From positions 248,001 to 312,000 of the forward strand of contig NZ_CP040887.1 in the NCBI RefSeq assembly GCF_006337125.1: DNA of 64,000 nucleotides, given 5' to 3'. The DNA comes from Serinicoccus chungangensis. Its GTDB lineage: Bacteria > Actinomycetota > Actinomycetes > Actinomycetales > Dermatophilaceae. The position numbers were made by a program, and so were the translations under genes. This document shows positions 54,151 to 62,776 of this stretch, piece after piece. The notes under the pieces were generated by a model. It saw only the letters and a list, made by a program, of their open reading frames with translations. It had not been told where the DNA came from and did not search any database. Every line of letters begins with the position of its first letter. The stretch's first letter is position 1.

Positions 54151-55532
54151 GGCCCGACCCTGGTGAACGCCTTCTCGTCGTCGGCGCGGGCCCGCCGGAC
54201 GATCTGCCGGGTCACCCGCTCCCAGTGGTCGAGCACCTCGGTGTACTCCGGCAGCGCGACCGGGCGCAGCCGCTCGAGGACGAAGAGCACCTGGCGCGGC
54301 ACCTGCAGCGAGTCCTCGGCGTAGTGCAGCAGCTCCTCGAGCGCGAGGTCGATGACCTCCGCGACGCGCTGCGGCCGGTGCACCAGCCGGATGTGGCCCT
54401 CGCGCTCGACGACCGCCGGCAGGTCCCGCCGGGTGACGATGAGGCGCAGGATGCGGTGCAGCTCGTTGGTCACCTGGCTGGCCGTGGTCGGGTCGTTGAT
54501 GCCGGGGCTGAGGGCCCGCTCGGCGATGTCGACGAGCTTGCGCACGCCCACCTCGGGGTCCTGGTCGAAGGACCGGTCCCGTTCCACGACGATCGCGCGG
54601 CGCACCACGCCGAGGTCGAAGCGGTCCGCCAGCTCCTGGTGCTCCTCGTCGTCGGCGCCGTTCATCACCATCCGGCGCTCCGGCAGCGCCAGCCCGTAGA
54701 TCCACACCGCCGGCGCCCCCTCGGTGACGTAGCGCCCGACCGGGGTGAGGACCTGCACGACCGCGTCGTGCTCGGCCGCCCAGTCGACGAGCCGCCGGTA
54801 GCCGATCTCCACGACGTAGCCGTGCTCCACCGCCTCCAGCTGCAGCACCGGCGCCGACTCCGGTGGGTCCCACTCCCGGTCGGGGCGGCGGGCGGCCGGC
54901 TCGTCGGCGACCGGGTAGTAGCGGTCGATGACCGACATCGTGGAGCTGCCCAGGTGCGTGACGATCGAGGACACCTGGATAGAGGTGGTGATGTGCTGGA
55001 TGAAGGCGAGGAAGGTGCCGACGCTGGCCAGCACCAGGAGGAAGCCGAGCGTGACCGAGATCTGCGGGACGAACGACGCCTCGCCGGAGGCGCCCTGCAC
55101 CGAGCGCAGCACGGTGAGCGCGTAGGTGAACGTCGCCGCGAAGATGCCCAGCGTCGACTGGGTGATGCGGCTGGAGAGGAAGTCGTCCAGCACCCGGGGG
55201 CTGAACTGGCTGCTCGCGAGCTGCACCACGACCATGGTGATCGAGAAGACGAGGCCGGTCACCGAGATCATCGCCCCGGCGATGGTGCTGAGCATGCCGC
55301 GGGCGCCGTCCGCCCCGCCCTGGAAGACGAAGGGCAGGTGCTCGTCGACGCTCTGCTCCCACTCCGGCAGCACCGCGCCGACGACGGTGGCGACGACGAC
55401 GAAGGTCATCGGCAGCACCCAGAACGGTCGCCACACCCGGCTCCACCGTGACGTCCGGCGGATCTGCGGCAGGACACCGAGGTCGTCGCCGTCGCTGCGC
55501 GCGTCGTCCCGGGCAGGGGAGGGGTCGGTCAT
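54147..55532 (-). CDS. DUF2254 membrane protein
   Basis: 461 residues. An N-terminal cluster of about four membrane helices (residues 39-60, 85-108, 125-147 and 155-180) and a cytoplasmic domain of about 260 residues with AVQLEAVEHGYVVEIGYRRL match the DUF2254 family. No enzymatic motif was recognised. The downstream mscS gene starts within its stop, so both may serve the envelope or osmotic stress. Confidence 0.88.
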   Translation of the reverse strand: MTDPSPARDDARSDGDDLGVLPQIRRTSRWSRVWRPFWVLPMTFVVVATVVGAVLPEWEQSVDEHLPFVFQGGADGARGMLSTIAGAMISVTGLVFSITMVVVQLASSQFSPRVLDDFLSSRITQSTLGIFAATFTYALTVLRSVQGASGEASFVPQISVTLGFLLVLASVGTFLAFIQHITTSIQVSSIVTHLGSSTMSVIDRYYPVADEPAARRPDREWDPPESAPVLQLEAVEHGYVVEIGYRRLVDWAAEHDAVVQVLTPVGRYVTEGAPAVWIYGLALPERRMVMNGADDEEHQELADRFDLGVVRRAIVVERDRSFDQDPEVGVRKLVDIAERALSPGINDPTTASQVTNELHRILRLIVTRRDLPAVVEREGHIRLVHRPQRVAEVIDLALEELLHYAEDSLQVPRQVLFVLERLRPVALPEYTEVLDHWERVTRQIVRRARADDEKAFTRVGP

Positions 55533-55552
55533 GGTGCGTCAGTGTCGCAGGG

Positions 55553-56350
55553 TCACCGGGTGGGCGCGCGCCGGCCGGGGAGGTCACCCCGGGCGCTGCG
55601 GACGGCGAGGCGGCGCAGCAGCGGGACCTGGGCACGACGCTCCCGCGCGAAGGTGGCGCGGGGCCCAGAGGTCCAGGTATGCCGGAACAGCCGCTTGGCG
55701 GCCGCCAGCGCCTGGGGGTCGTGCTCGAGCATGGGGGCGATGAGCTCGTGCGCGAGCGCGACCGGGTCGGCCCCGACCCGGGTGGCCAGGCCGAGCTCCC
55801 CGGCCTCGGCGCCGGGCACGAGACGCCCGGTGAGGGTGAGCTCCTGGGCGACGTCGAGGCCGACCAGCTCGGCCAGCGAGCGCGTCCCGGTCATGTCCGG
55901 GACCAGCCCCCACCGCACCTCCCGGACCGACCACGACGCGTCGGGGGTGGTGGTGCGCAGGTCGGCGCCCAGCGCCAGCTGGATGCCCGCGCCCAGGCAG
56001 TGGCCGTGCACGGCCGCGACCACGGGCACCGGCAGCCGGCGCCACACCCAGCAGGCCTCCTGGAAGACGTTGGTGCCGCGCCACGGCCGCGGCACGAAGC
56101 GGTGCCCGATGCCGACCGGGTCGCGCAGCGCCGCGCGCAGGTCCAGCCCGGCGCAGAAGGCGTCCCCCTCCCCGCGCAGCACGACGGCCCGGACGGCGTC
56201 GTCGCGGCCGAGCGCCCGCGCGGTGCGGACCAGCTCGTCGAGCATCGGCAGCGTGAGGGCGTTGAGCTTGTCCGGACGGTCCAGGACGACGTGCGCGACG
56301 CCGTCGGGGCGCCGGGAGACCCGGACGTGCGGGGTGGGCGGTGACGGCAT
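55553..56350 (-). CDS. Enoyl-CoA hydratase/isomerase (crotonase family)
   Basis: 265 residues from ATG 56350 (an upstream ATG 56362 is also possible). The oxyanion-hole and CoA motifs are GEGDAFCAGLDLRAAL and AAVHGHCLGAGIQLALGADLR, and SVREVRWGLVPDMTG carries the catalytic Glu/Asp region. It hydrates enoyl-CoA esters in fatty-acid or aromatic breakdown. It is not adjacent to the paa genes. Confidence 0.93.
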   Translation of the reverse strand: MPSPPTPHVRVSRRPDGVAHVVLDRPDKLNALTLPMLDELVRTARALGRDDAVRAVVLRGEGDAFCAGLDLRAALRDPVGIGHRFVPRPWRGTNVFQEACWVWRRLPVPVVAAVHGHCLGAGIQLALGADLRTTTPDASWSVREVRWGLVPDMTGTRSLAELVGLDVAQELTLTGRLVPGAEAGELGLATRVGADPVALAHELIAPMLEHDPQALAAAKRLFRHTWTSGPRATFARERRAQVPLLRRLAVRSARGDLPGRRAPTR

Positions 56351-56373
56351 ACCCGCGAGCATCGCAGAAAGAC

Positions 56374-56409
56374 GCCGGCCGGGGCGTCCACGTGGACGCC
56401 CCGGCCGGC
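56374..56409 (-). terminator. 36-bp perfect palindrome
   Basis: GCCGGCCGGGGCGTCCAC joined directly to its reverse complement (56374-56391, 56392-56409), without loop. It follows the osmC-type gene (stop at 56433) on the minus strand, and GTCTTTC follows, so it is probably an intrinsic terminator of that gene. Confidence 0.85.
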
Positions 56410-56432
56410 AGTGCTCCGGGTCCGCGGGAGGC

Positions 56433-56873
56433 TCAGGCCTCCAGCGCGGCGTCCAGGGTGATCTCGACGCCGGTGAGGGCCTTGCTCACGGGGCAGGTGG
56501 CCTTGGCGTCCTCGGCGGCCTTGACGAAGGCCTCCTCGTCCAGGCTGTCCACCTCGCCGCGCACGGTGAGGGCGATGCCGGTCAGCTTGAAGCCGCCGGC
56601 CGGGTCCTCGCCCAGCGAGACGTCCGCCTTCACCTCGAGGGCCCGCGGGGTGCCGCCGGCCTCGGCGAGCAGGTTCGACAGCTGCATCGCGTAGCAGGAG
56701 GAGTGGGCGGCGGCGATGAGCTCCTCGGGGGAGGTCGTGCCGCCCGCGTCCTCGGCGGCGCGCTTCGGGAAGGACACGTCGTAGGTGCCGATCTTGGAGC
56801 TGCTGAGCTCGACCTTGCCGGAGCCGTCCTGCAGGGAGCCGGTCCAGTCGGTTCGTGCGGTGCGCGTGGGCAT
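56433..56873 (-). CDS. OsmC-family peroxiredoxin
   Basis: 146 residues from ATG 56873 with an AAAGGA-like site. Two catalytic Cys residues are visible in AAHSSCYAMQLSNLLAEAG and AEDAKATCPVSKALTG, the usual OsmC/Ohr pair, which reduces organic hydroperoxides. It stands alone, opposite to the divergent VOC gene. Confidence 0.95.
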   Translation of the reverse strand: MPTRTARTDWTGSLQDGSGKVELSSSKIGTYDVSFPKRAAEDAGGTTSPEELIAAAHSSCYAMQLSNLLAEAGGTPRALEVKADVSLGEDPAGGFKLTGIALTVRGEVDSLDEEAFVKAAEDAKATCPVSKALTGVEITLDAALEA

Positions 56874-56969
56874 ACGTGATCCTTTCGTCGGCGGTGCTGT
56901 CCCCCCCGTCAACCGGGAGCGCGGTCGCCGCATTCCGTGCGGGCCGCCCGCACCTGACACCATGGGGCC

Positions 56970-57557
56970 ATGCTGGCGGTGACCATGGTGACGATCGACT
57001 GCGACGACCCGCAGGCCTTGGCGGAGTTCTGGGGCCAGGCCCTGCAGACCGAGGTCGCTGCCGACTGGGGCGACTTCGTCGTCCTGGCCGGCTCGCCGGC
57101 CATCGGGCTGCAACGGGTCGAGAGCGTCTCGCCCGGCAAGAACCGCCTGCACCTCGACCTCTCCGGGGGAGACCGGGCGCCCGAGGTGGCGCGCCTCGTC
57201 GAGCTGGGGGCCGACGTGGTGCGGACGCACGACGTGGACGGCTTCGGCTGGACGGTCATGGTCGACCCCGCGGGCAACGAGTTCTGCGTGAGCGATCCGC
57301 AGGGCGGGGGCGAGGAGGTCGAGCCGCGCACCGAGGGCGAGGGCGACCGCGACTTCGACTCGGCGCCCGAGGTCGAGCTCGGGCGGGACGACTGCAGCGA
57401 CCCGGAGGACGGGGACGCGGGGGGTGAGGACCACCAGGCCTCCCAGGGCGAGGGTGCGGACGGCCGCGAGGCCTCCCAGGACGAGGGTGCGGACGGCCAC
57501 GAGGCCGACCAGGACGACGGCGTGCCGCCGGGCGTCGAGGACGAGGGCGGCCGGTGA
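56970..57557 (+). CDS. VOC-family protein with acidic repeat tail
   Basis: 195 residues. Residues 1-110 are a glyoxalase-like VOC domain: TMVTIDCDDPQALAEFWGQAL, RLHLDLSGGDRAPEVARLVELGAD and GWTVMVDPAGNEFCV. Two metal ligands (His61 region, Glu about 107) can be assigned. The tail of about 80 residues is very acidic and contains 11-residue repeats. It overlaps the following hydrolase gene (GTGA). Confidence 0.85.
   Translation: MLAVTMVTIDCDDPQALAEFWGQALQTEVAADWGDFVVLAGSPAIGLQRVESVSPGKNRLHLDLSGGDRAPEVARLVELGADVVRTHDVDGFGWTVMVDPAGNEFCVSDPQGGGEEVEPRTEGEGDRDFDSAPEVELGRDDCSDPEDGDAGGEDHQASQGEGADGREASQDEGADGHEADQDDGVPPGVEDEGGR
57437..57520 (+). repeat. 33-bp tandem repeat in the VOC tail
   Basis: Two complete 33-bp units starting GGCCTCCCAGG (57437 and 57470) and a partial one at 57503. 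They encode ASQ(G/D)EGADG(R/H)E blocks and differ by a few bases, so the tail can change length by slippage. Confidence 0.8.
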
Positions 57558-58210
57558 GCGAGGGCGAGGCCGCGGCGGCCACCCCGCTCGTCCTGCTGCA
57601 CGGCGTCGGCCAGGCGCCGATGGCGTGGGAGGACGTCGTCGTCCCCCTCTACGGCAGCCGTCGGCTCCTCACCCCCTGGGTGCCCGGGCTCCGCCCGACC
57701 GAGACCCAGCTGCTCGGGCTGACCGACGCGGCGGCGGCGCTGGACCAGCAGCTCATGCTCGAGGGCATGCAGCAGGTCGACGTGTGCGGCGTGTCCTACG
57801 GCGCCATGGTCGCCACCCGGCTGGCGGCCGACTTCCCCGAGCGGGTGCGCCGGCTCGTGCTCGTCGCCGGGCAGGTGCGACCGCCCCGGCTGGCGATGCG
57901 GGCGCAGTCGGCGGCGCTGCGGCTGGTGCCGGCCTCGCGGCTGGCCGACTCCGGGGTGTCCAAGGAGCGCCTGCTCCAGGCGCTGGAGGTGACCCGGTCG
58001 GCCGACCTCACCGAGGCCCTCGGACGGGTCCAGGCGCAGACCCTGGTGCTCGTCGGCGGCAAGGACAAGGTCAACCAGCCGGGCTCCCGGGCGCTGGCGG
58101 ACGGCATACCCTCCGCGCGGCTGCGGATCGTCGACGGCGCCGGGCACGCGCTCAACGAGGAGGCGCCCGAGGCGCTCGTCGGGCTGCTGCGCGACTTCCT
58201 CGACGCCTGA
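57554..58210 (+). CDS. Alpha/beta hydrolase
   Basis: 218 residues from a GTG overlapping the VOC stop. LVLLHGVGQAPMAWE (oxyanion), VCGVSYGAMVATRLA (nucleophile Ser), VLVGGKDKV (acid) and VDGAGHALNEEAPE (His) form a triad. Like many short hydrolases it has no assigned substrate. Its pairing with a VOC protein suggests a two-enzyme detoxification unit (inference). Confidence 0.88.
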   Translation: MSEGEAAAATPLVLLHGVGQAPMAWEDVVVPLYGSRRLLTPWVPGLRPTETQLLGLTDAAAALDQQLMLEGMQQVDVCGVSYGAMVATRLAADFPERVRRLVLVAGQVRPPRLAMRAQSAALRLVPASRLADSGVSKERLLQALEVTRSADLTEALGRVQAQTLVLVGGKDKVNQPGSRALADGIPSARLRIVDGAGHALNEEAPEALVGLLRDFLDA

Positions 58211-58255
58211 CCGCCCCGGCCACCACGGCTGCGCCCGCACCCCCTCGCGGGTCGG

Positions 58256-59149
58256 TCAGGTCAGGCCGAGGAAGGCGCGGACGGCGGGCATCTCGTGGCG
58301 CGCCTGCGCCAGGCCCGCCTCGTGGCTGGCCCGCAGCCTCTCCACGTCGCGCTCGCCGTTGCCCACCGGCATGCGATCGGGCACGAAGAGGTAGGCCGCG
58401 CCGCTCGCCTCGAGGTCGAACAGCTCCTCGCGCACCGCGTTGTAGCGCGCCGGGCGTGCCGCCAGCGCCTCCGGGATCGCGGGGTAGCGGCGGAAGTGGC
58501 GCCGGAGGTACCAGTCGCCGCGCTGCCCGCTCTTGCGGTAGCCCCGCTCCTGCGTGAGCACGACGAGGAACTTCTCGTAGCCGTCGGCGCGGGCGGCGTC
58601 CAGCGCGATGCCCGCCGAGCCCCCCAGCGCCCCGTCGACGTAGACCCGTCCGTCGATCCTCACCGGAGGCATGACCACCGGCATGGTCGAGGACGCCCGG
58701 ACGCGGACCATGAGGTCGCGCAGCGTCATGAGGTCCTCGCGTCCCCACCACACCTGCTCCCCGGCCACGGCGTCGAAGGCACCGATCCGCACCTGCGCGG
58801 GGTCGGCCGCGAAGGTCCCCCAGTCGAAGGGCAGCGCCTGGTCGGGCAGGGAGGTCTCCTCGTAGATGTACTGCGCGTTGAACCACCCCTGCCCGCGGGC
58901 GAAGGACCGCCAGTCGCCGAAGCGCGGGTCCGAGGCGAAGTCGGTGAAGCTGTGCCGCGCCCGCCACGGGTCGTGGCTGACGTAGTTGCACGTGTTGCTC
59001 GCGCCCGCCGAGATCCCGCCCACCCACGGCAGGTGCACCCCGGCCTCGAGCAGGGCGACCACCATGCCCGAGGTGTAGGACGCCCGCATGCCCCCGCCCT
59101 CGAAGATCAGGGCGGTGTCGGTCACGGTCGGGGCCACGCACCCGAGCAT
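58256..59149 (-). CDS. Patatin-like phospholipase
   Basis: 297 residues. LIFEGGGMRASYTSG (glycine-rich oxyanion loop), WVGGISAGASNTCNY (GxSxG nucleophile) and VYVDGALGGSAGIAL (DG/A dyad Asp) are complete. It probably hydrolyses phospholipids or triacylglycerols. A GTG at about 59137 is another possible start. Confidence 0.9.
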   Translation of the reverse strand: MLGCVAPTVTDTALIFEGGGMRASYTSGMVVALLEAGVHLPWVGGISAGASNTCNYVSHDPWRARHSFTDFASDPRFGDWRSFARGQGWFNAQYIYEETSLPDQALPFDWGTFAADPAQVRIGAFDAVAGEQVWWGREDLMTLRDLMVRVRASSTMPVVMPPVRIDGRVYVDGALGGSAGIALDAARADGYEKFLVVLTQERGYRKSGQRGDWYLRRHFRRYPAIPEALAARPARYNAVREELFDLEASGAAYLFVPDRMPVGNGERDVERLRASHEAGLAQARHEMPAVRAFLGLT

Positions 59150-59169
59150 AGGAGGGCTACTGTGGCTCC

Positions 59170-59532
59170 ATGGGCCAGGGCGAGGCCGTCACGGCATACC
59201 TGGACTCGCTGCCGCCGACCGCGCGTGAGCGGGTGGAGCTCGTCCGCGCGCGGGTCCACGCCACGGCGGAGGGGCTGGAGGAGAAGATCTCCTACGGCAT
59301 CCTCACCTTCACCCTCGACGGGCGGACGGTCTGCTACACCGCGGGGTATGCCCGGCACGTGGCGGTCTACCCGTTGCCCGACGTGTCGGCCGACCCCGTG
59401 CTGGCCGAGCGGATGGCGCCCTACGTCTCCGGCCGGGGGACGCTGAAGTTCCCGCACGCCGCCGAGCTGCCGCTGGACCTCGTGGGGGACGTCGCGGCCG
59501 CTCACCTCGCGCGGCTGCGCTCCCCGGGGTGA
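59170..59532 (+). CDS. DUF1801/YdhG-like protein
   Basis: 120 residues. VTAYLDSLPPTARERVELVRARVH, EKISYGILTFTLDGRTVCYTAGYARHVAVYPLP and GRGTLKFPHAAELP fit the DUF1801 family of small alpha/beta proteins, some with an iron-chaperone-like fold (YdhG). Function is not proven. It is divergent from the patatin gene by 20 bases. Confidence 0.88.
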   Translation: MGQGEAVTAYLDSLPPTARERVELVRARVHATAEGLEEKISYGILTFTLDGRTVCYTAGYARHVAVYPLPDVSADPVLAERMAPYVSGRGTLKFPHAAELPLDLVGDVAAAHLARLRSPG

Positions 59533-59536
59533 GGCG

Positions 59537-60211
59537 TCAGCAGTCGCACGCCCCCGAGTCGCAGCCGCACCCGCCGCCGCCGGGGGCGCAGCAGCCCTTG
59601 CCCTGCCAGGCCTGCACCCCCTCGCGCAGCGCGACGCCGGCGATGACGAGGCCGGCGACCGGGTCGGCCCACGACCAGCCGAGGGTGGCGTTGAGCAGCA
59701 GGCCGAGGAGCAGTACCGCGGAGAGGTAGGTGCACAGCAGGGTCTGGGTGCCGTCCGCGACGACGGCGTTCGACCCCAGCGCGCGGCCGGTGCGGCGCTG
59801 CGCCCAGGACAGGACGGGCATGACGGCGAGGGAGACGAGCGCGAGGACGATGCCCACCGTCGAGGTCTCCGCCTCGCGCCCCACGACGAGCGCGCGGGCC
59901 GACTCGACGGACACGAGGGCCGCGAGCGCGAAGAAGGCGAGGGCCATGAGCCGCAGCGCCGTCCGCTCGCGCTCCTGGGGGAGGTGGTGGCTGAACTGCC
60001 AGAGCACGACGAGCCCGCTGCTGACCTCCACCACCGAGTCGAGGCCGAAGCCGAGCAGGGCCACCGACCCGGCGACCAGGCCCGCGGCGATCGCGACGAC
60101 GGCCTCGAGGACGTTGTAGACCACGGAGGTCAGCGCCAGCGCCCGGGCCCGGCGACGCAGCCGCCGGGTGCGTCCGGCGGCGTCCGGGGTCTGCAGGTGC
60201 AGGGCGCTCAT
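59537..60211 (-). CDS. CDF-family metal exporter with Cys-rich tail
   Basis: 224 residues from ATG 60211. Six membrane helices. The metal-site helices contain SVALLGFGLDSVVEVSSG and SNAVVADGTQTLLC, the Asp residues expected in CDF transporters. The C-terminal CDF domain is replaced by a 25-residue tail with nine Cys/Gly-rich positions (GCCAPGGGGCGCDSGACDC). It exports a divalent metal such as cadmium, lead, zinc or cobalt; the tail could bind incoming metal. It overlaps the regulator gene (ATGA). Confidence 0.85.
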   Translation of the reverse strand: MSALHLQTPDAAGRTRRLRRRARALALTSVVYNVLEAVVAIAAGLVAGSVALLGFGLDSVVEVSSGLVVLWQFSHHLPQERERTALRLMALAFFALAALVSVESARALVVGREAETSTVGIVLALVSLAVMPVLSWAQRRTGRALGSNAVVADGTQTLLCTYLSAVLLLGLLLNATLGWSWADPVAGLVIAGVALREGVQAWQGKGCCAPGGGGCGCDSGACDC

Positions 60212-60612
60212 CGGGTGGTCGCCGCCCCGGTGTCGGGGCAGAGGACGACCGCGTCCCCGGTCGCGGCCAGCAGCTGCTCGGCCGTGGCGAACAGCGCCGT
60301 GACGAGCGAGGGCTCGGTGACCCTGAAGACGGAGGAACGGCCCACCGGGCGCGAGGTGACCAGACCGCAGTCGCGCAGGCAGGCCAGGTGGCCGGAGACG
60401 GTCGACTGGGCCAGCCCCAGGTGCTCGGTCAGCCGGCGCACGTTGTGCTCGCCGAGGAGCAGGTGCCGCAGGATCGCCACCCGGGAGGAGTCGGCCAGGC
60501 CGTGGAAGAGGCAGGCCGCGGCCAGCGCCGCGTCCGGCTCGGCCCGACCGTCGACCGGGCCGGCCGGCGCCTCCGTCAGGACGGGATCGACCTTCGCCTC
60601 TGTCATCGCCAT
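60208..60612 (-). CDS. ArsR/SmtB-family metalloregulator, CmtR-like
   Basis: 134 residues. The winged-helix ArsR core VAILRHLLLGEHNVRRLTEHLGLAQSTVSGHLACLRDCGLV is complete. Cys78 and Cys82 in the recognition-helix region (HLACLRDCGLV) match the alpha-4 Cys pair of the Cd/Pb sensor CmtR, and Cys125 near the end (VVLCPD) may supply the third ligand. Metal binding would release it from DNA. The neighbours are a CDF exporter and an ArsO-like enzyme. Confidence 0.9.
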   Translation of the reverse strand: MAMTEAKVDPVLTEAPAGPVDGRAEPDAALAAACLFHGLADSSRVAILRHLLLGEHNVRRLTEHLGLAQSTVSGHLACLRDCGLVTSRPVGRSSVFRVTEPSLVTALFATAEQLLAATGDAVVLCPDTGAATTR

Positions 60613-60626
60613 GCGGCGATGATAGA
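60605..60626 (-). promoter_or_regulatory. Inverted repeat and -10-like box at the arsR start
   Basis: ATCGCC-ATGC-GGCGAT (60605-60620) overlaps the start codon of the regulator; read on the minus strand a TATCAT -10-like hexamer lies immediately upstream (near 60621-60626). This could be the operator, with a near-leaderless transcript, although transcription may also run from the upstream gene. Confidence 0.4.
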
Positions 60627-60630
60627 TGCC

Positions 60631-61680
60631 TCAGGCGGTGGTGGCGAGACCTGCCCCGACCTCCGCCGCCGCCTGCCGCGCCCACTGCCCGACCCCGATG
60701 AGGGTGGCCGATGCCGCACCGCACCAGTCGCCGTAGCCGAGGAGGAACAGCCCGGGCACGCCCGGCACGGCGGGACCGCCCTCGGTGACGACCCGCCCCT
60801 CGCGGCGCGGGACGTCCAGCCCGCGGAGCCAGGACAGCTCGGGCCGGAAGCCGGTGCACCACACGACGGCGTCGAGCTCGTGCTCGGTCCCGTCCGCGGC
60901 CACGGCACCGTCGGGGGTGAGGCGGGCGATCATCGGCGTGGCGACGAGCTCACCGGCGTCCCGGGCCCGGCGCACCGGGGGCACCGCCACGATGTCGCCC
61001 AGGCTGCCGACCCCCTCGCCCTCCCCGCGCAGGCTGGCCGAGGCCACCCGGAAGAGCTCGCGGCCGTCCACCTCGTCCGGCAGGTAGCGCGGCGACCCGA
61101 GCGTGGCCCAGGTCACCTCCGCCACGGGTAGCAGGTCGGCGGCGACCTGCGCGCCGGAGTTGGCCCCACCCACGACGAGGACGCGCCGGCCCGCGAAGGG
61201 GGCGGGGCCGGCATACCTCGCGCTGTGCACCTGGTCGCCGCGGAACCGGTCGATCCCCGGCACGGCGGGGACGAACGGCCGGCTCCACGTGCCCGTCGCA
61301 CCCACGACGGCGCGCGCCCGCCACGTGCCGTGGTCGCTGTCGAGGACGAAGGTGCCGTCCTGGCGGGTGACCGAGCGGACGTGCACCGGTCGGCGGACCG
61401 GCAGGTCGTACCTCTGCTCGTAGGCGGCGAGGTAGTCGACGACGTGCGGGGCGTCGGGGTTCTCCGCCCCGTCGGTCGGGGGCATCCGCCAGCCCGGCAG
61501 CGAGGAGTAGGCCGCCGGCGAGAAGAGCCGCAGCGAGGGCCAGGTGTGCCGCCAGGCCCCGCCGGGCGCCTCGGCGGCGTCGAGGACGACGTGCTGGACG
61601 CCCTGTCGGCGCAGGTAGAAGGAGGCCGCCAGGCCGGCCTGGCCTCCGCCCACGACGACGGCAGGCAGGACGTCGGTCAC
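60631..61680 (-). CDS. arsO: Flavin-dependent monooxygenase, ArsO-like
   Basis: 349 residues. VVVGGGQAGLAASFYLRRQG is the FAD-binding motif, with GGAWRHTWPSLRLFSP next to it (as in ArsO), RVLVVGGANSGAQVAADL the NADPH motif, and VVWCTGFRPELSWL the ATG-like box. ArsO is known next to arsenic resistance genes, with unproven chemistry. It starts the operon with the CmtR-like regulator (18 bp later) and the CDF exporter. Confidence 0.82.
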   Translation of the reverse strand: MTDVLPAVVVGGGQAGLAASFYLRRQGVQHVVLDAAEAPGGAWRHTWPSLRLFSPAAYSSLPGWRMPPTDGAENPDAPHVVDYLAAYEQRYDLPVRRPVHVRSVTRQDGTFVLDSDHGTWRARAVVGATGTWSRPFVPAVPGIDRFRGDQVHSARYAGPAPFAGRRVLVVGGANSGAQVAADLLPVAEVTWATLGSPRYLPDEVDGRELFRVASASLRGEGEGVGSLGDIVAVPPVRRARDAGELVATPMIARLTPDGAVAADGTEHELDAVVWCTGFRPELSWLRGLDVPRREGRVVTEGGPAVPGVPGLFLLGYGDWCGAASATLIGVGQWARQAAAEVGAGLATTA

Positions 61681-61696
61681 GGGGCGGGGTGTGTGG

Positions 61697-62566
61697 CTAC
61701 GGGACGAGCTCGGGGTCGCGCCGGTGGCTGCGGCGGCTCGGGACCGGCGGCGTCGACGGCACGCCGTGCCGGGTGCTGGGCGTCGCGTGCGGAGCGGTGG
61801 CCGCCGGCGTGCGCGTGGGGGCCGTGGCCGGTCCGGCCGGCGCGGCGGCGACCTCGGACGGGTGCGGGTGGGCGGGGGCCGTCTCGAGCTGGCGCCAGAG
61901 GGTCGCGGTCCGACGCCGCTCCATCCACTGGTCGGCGTCGATGATGGCGCGCAGCACGACCGCGCCCACGAGCATGCCGCCGATCAGGTCGGAGGGCCAG
62001 TGGTAGCCGAGGTAGTAGGCGACCCCGATGGAGTTGACCACGATGAGCCCCATCGCCCACGCGAGACGGCGCACGACCCGGGTGTCGGGGTGGGAGTAGA
62101 CCACGATGAGGTAGGCCGCGGCGCCGTAGATGAGGATGGCCTCGGAGGCGTGCCCCGAGGGGTAGCTGATGCCGTACCAGCCGTGCTCCACCGCCCCGCC
62201 GTTGAAGAAGCGCCCGGAGACGTCGTCGGCCTTGGGGGAGGTGCGGGCCAGGACGACCTTGAGGCCGCCGACCACGGCGTAGAAGCCGATCTCGGCGGCG
62301 GCGGCGACGAGGATGGGTCGCCAGGTGCGGTGCTTCCACGCGAGGACGAAGGCCACGGCGAGCAGGACCGGGAGGCAGACCGCCTGGCCGGCGACCGCGT
62401 TGGGCACCTGGTCGAGGAAGTCGGTCCACCGGGGCGTGAGGTCGTCGGACCAGAAGCCGTGCAGCGAGCGGTCCACCTGCCGCAGCGGGCCCGCGACCAG
62501 CGCCGTCACCAGCACCAGGGCACCGATGAGCACCGGCAGGCTGGTGAGACGACGGAGGGTCAGCAT
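61697..62566 (-). CDS. PAP2-family membrane phosphatase
   Basis: 289 residues with six membrane helices. The three catalytic motifs are KVVLARTSP (KX6RP), SYPSGHASEA (PSGH) and YYLGYHWPSDLIGG (SRX5HX3D-type, with His and Asp). The C-terminal 70 residues are Pro/Ala/Arg-rich and unstructured. It dephosphorylates lipids such as undecaprenyl diphosphate or phosphatidate. It is followed by arsO 17 bases later on the same strand. Confidence 0.92.
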   Translation of the reverse strand: MLTLRRLTSLPVLIGALVLVTALVAGPLRQVDRSLHGFWSDDLTPRWTDFLDQVPNAVAGQAVCLPVLLAVAFVLAWKHRTWRPILVAAAAEIGFYAVVGGLKVVLARTSPKADDVSGRFFNGGAVEHGWYGISYPSGHASEAILIYGAAAYLIVVYSHPDTRVVRRLAWAMGLIVVNSIGVAYYLGYHWPSDLIGGMLVGAVVLRAIIDADQWMERRRTATLWRQLETAPAHPHPSEVAAAPAGPATAPTRTPAATAPHATPSTRHGVPSTPPVPSRRSHRRDPELVP

Positions 62567-62629
62567 GATGTCCTACGGTAGGGAGGGAGTCTGGGACGAG
62601 CCTGAGGTATGCCCCGTTGCACCTCGGCT

Positions 62630-62653
62630 GACCCTTCATTTTAGCGAAGGGTC
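62630..62653. repeat. AT-richer hairpin upstream of PAP2
   Basis: GACCCTTC-ATTTTAGC-GAAGGGTC, an 8-bp perfect stem. It lies 64 bp before the PAP2 start and could be an operator or a terminator; its A/T-rich loop stands out from the surrounding GC. Confidence 0.5.
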
Positions 62654-62702
62654 TCCGGGCCTGCAGGTCGAAACGCCCGGCCTGCCGGACTGTGCGCGCC
62701 GC

Positions 62703-62732
62703 TGGCCCCGGGAGGGCCACGACCGCACACGG
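62703..62732. repeat. 30-bp direct repeat, copy 1
   Basis: TGGCCCCGGGAGGGCCACGACCGCACACGG-type unit, with 27 of 30 bases equal to copy 2 at 62777. Each also contains a short inverted repeat TGGCCC/GGGCCA. Confidence 0.8.
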
Positions 62733-62776
62733 GCTGGGCCGGTCAGGGTGGGTGAGGGCCCGGTCGTGCGCGGTGG

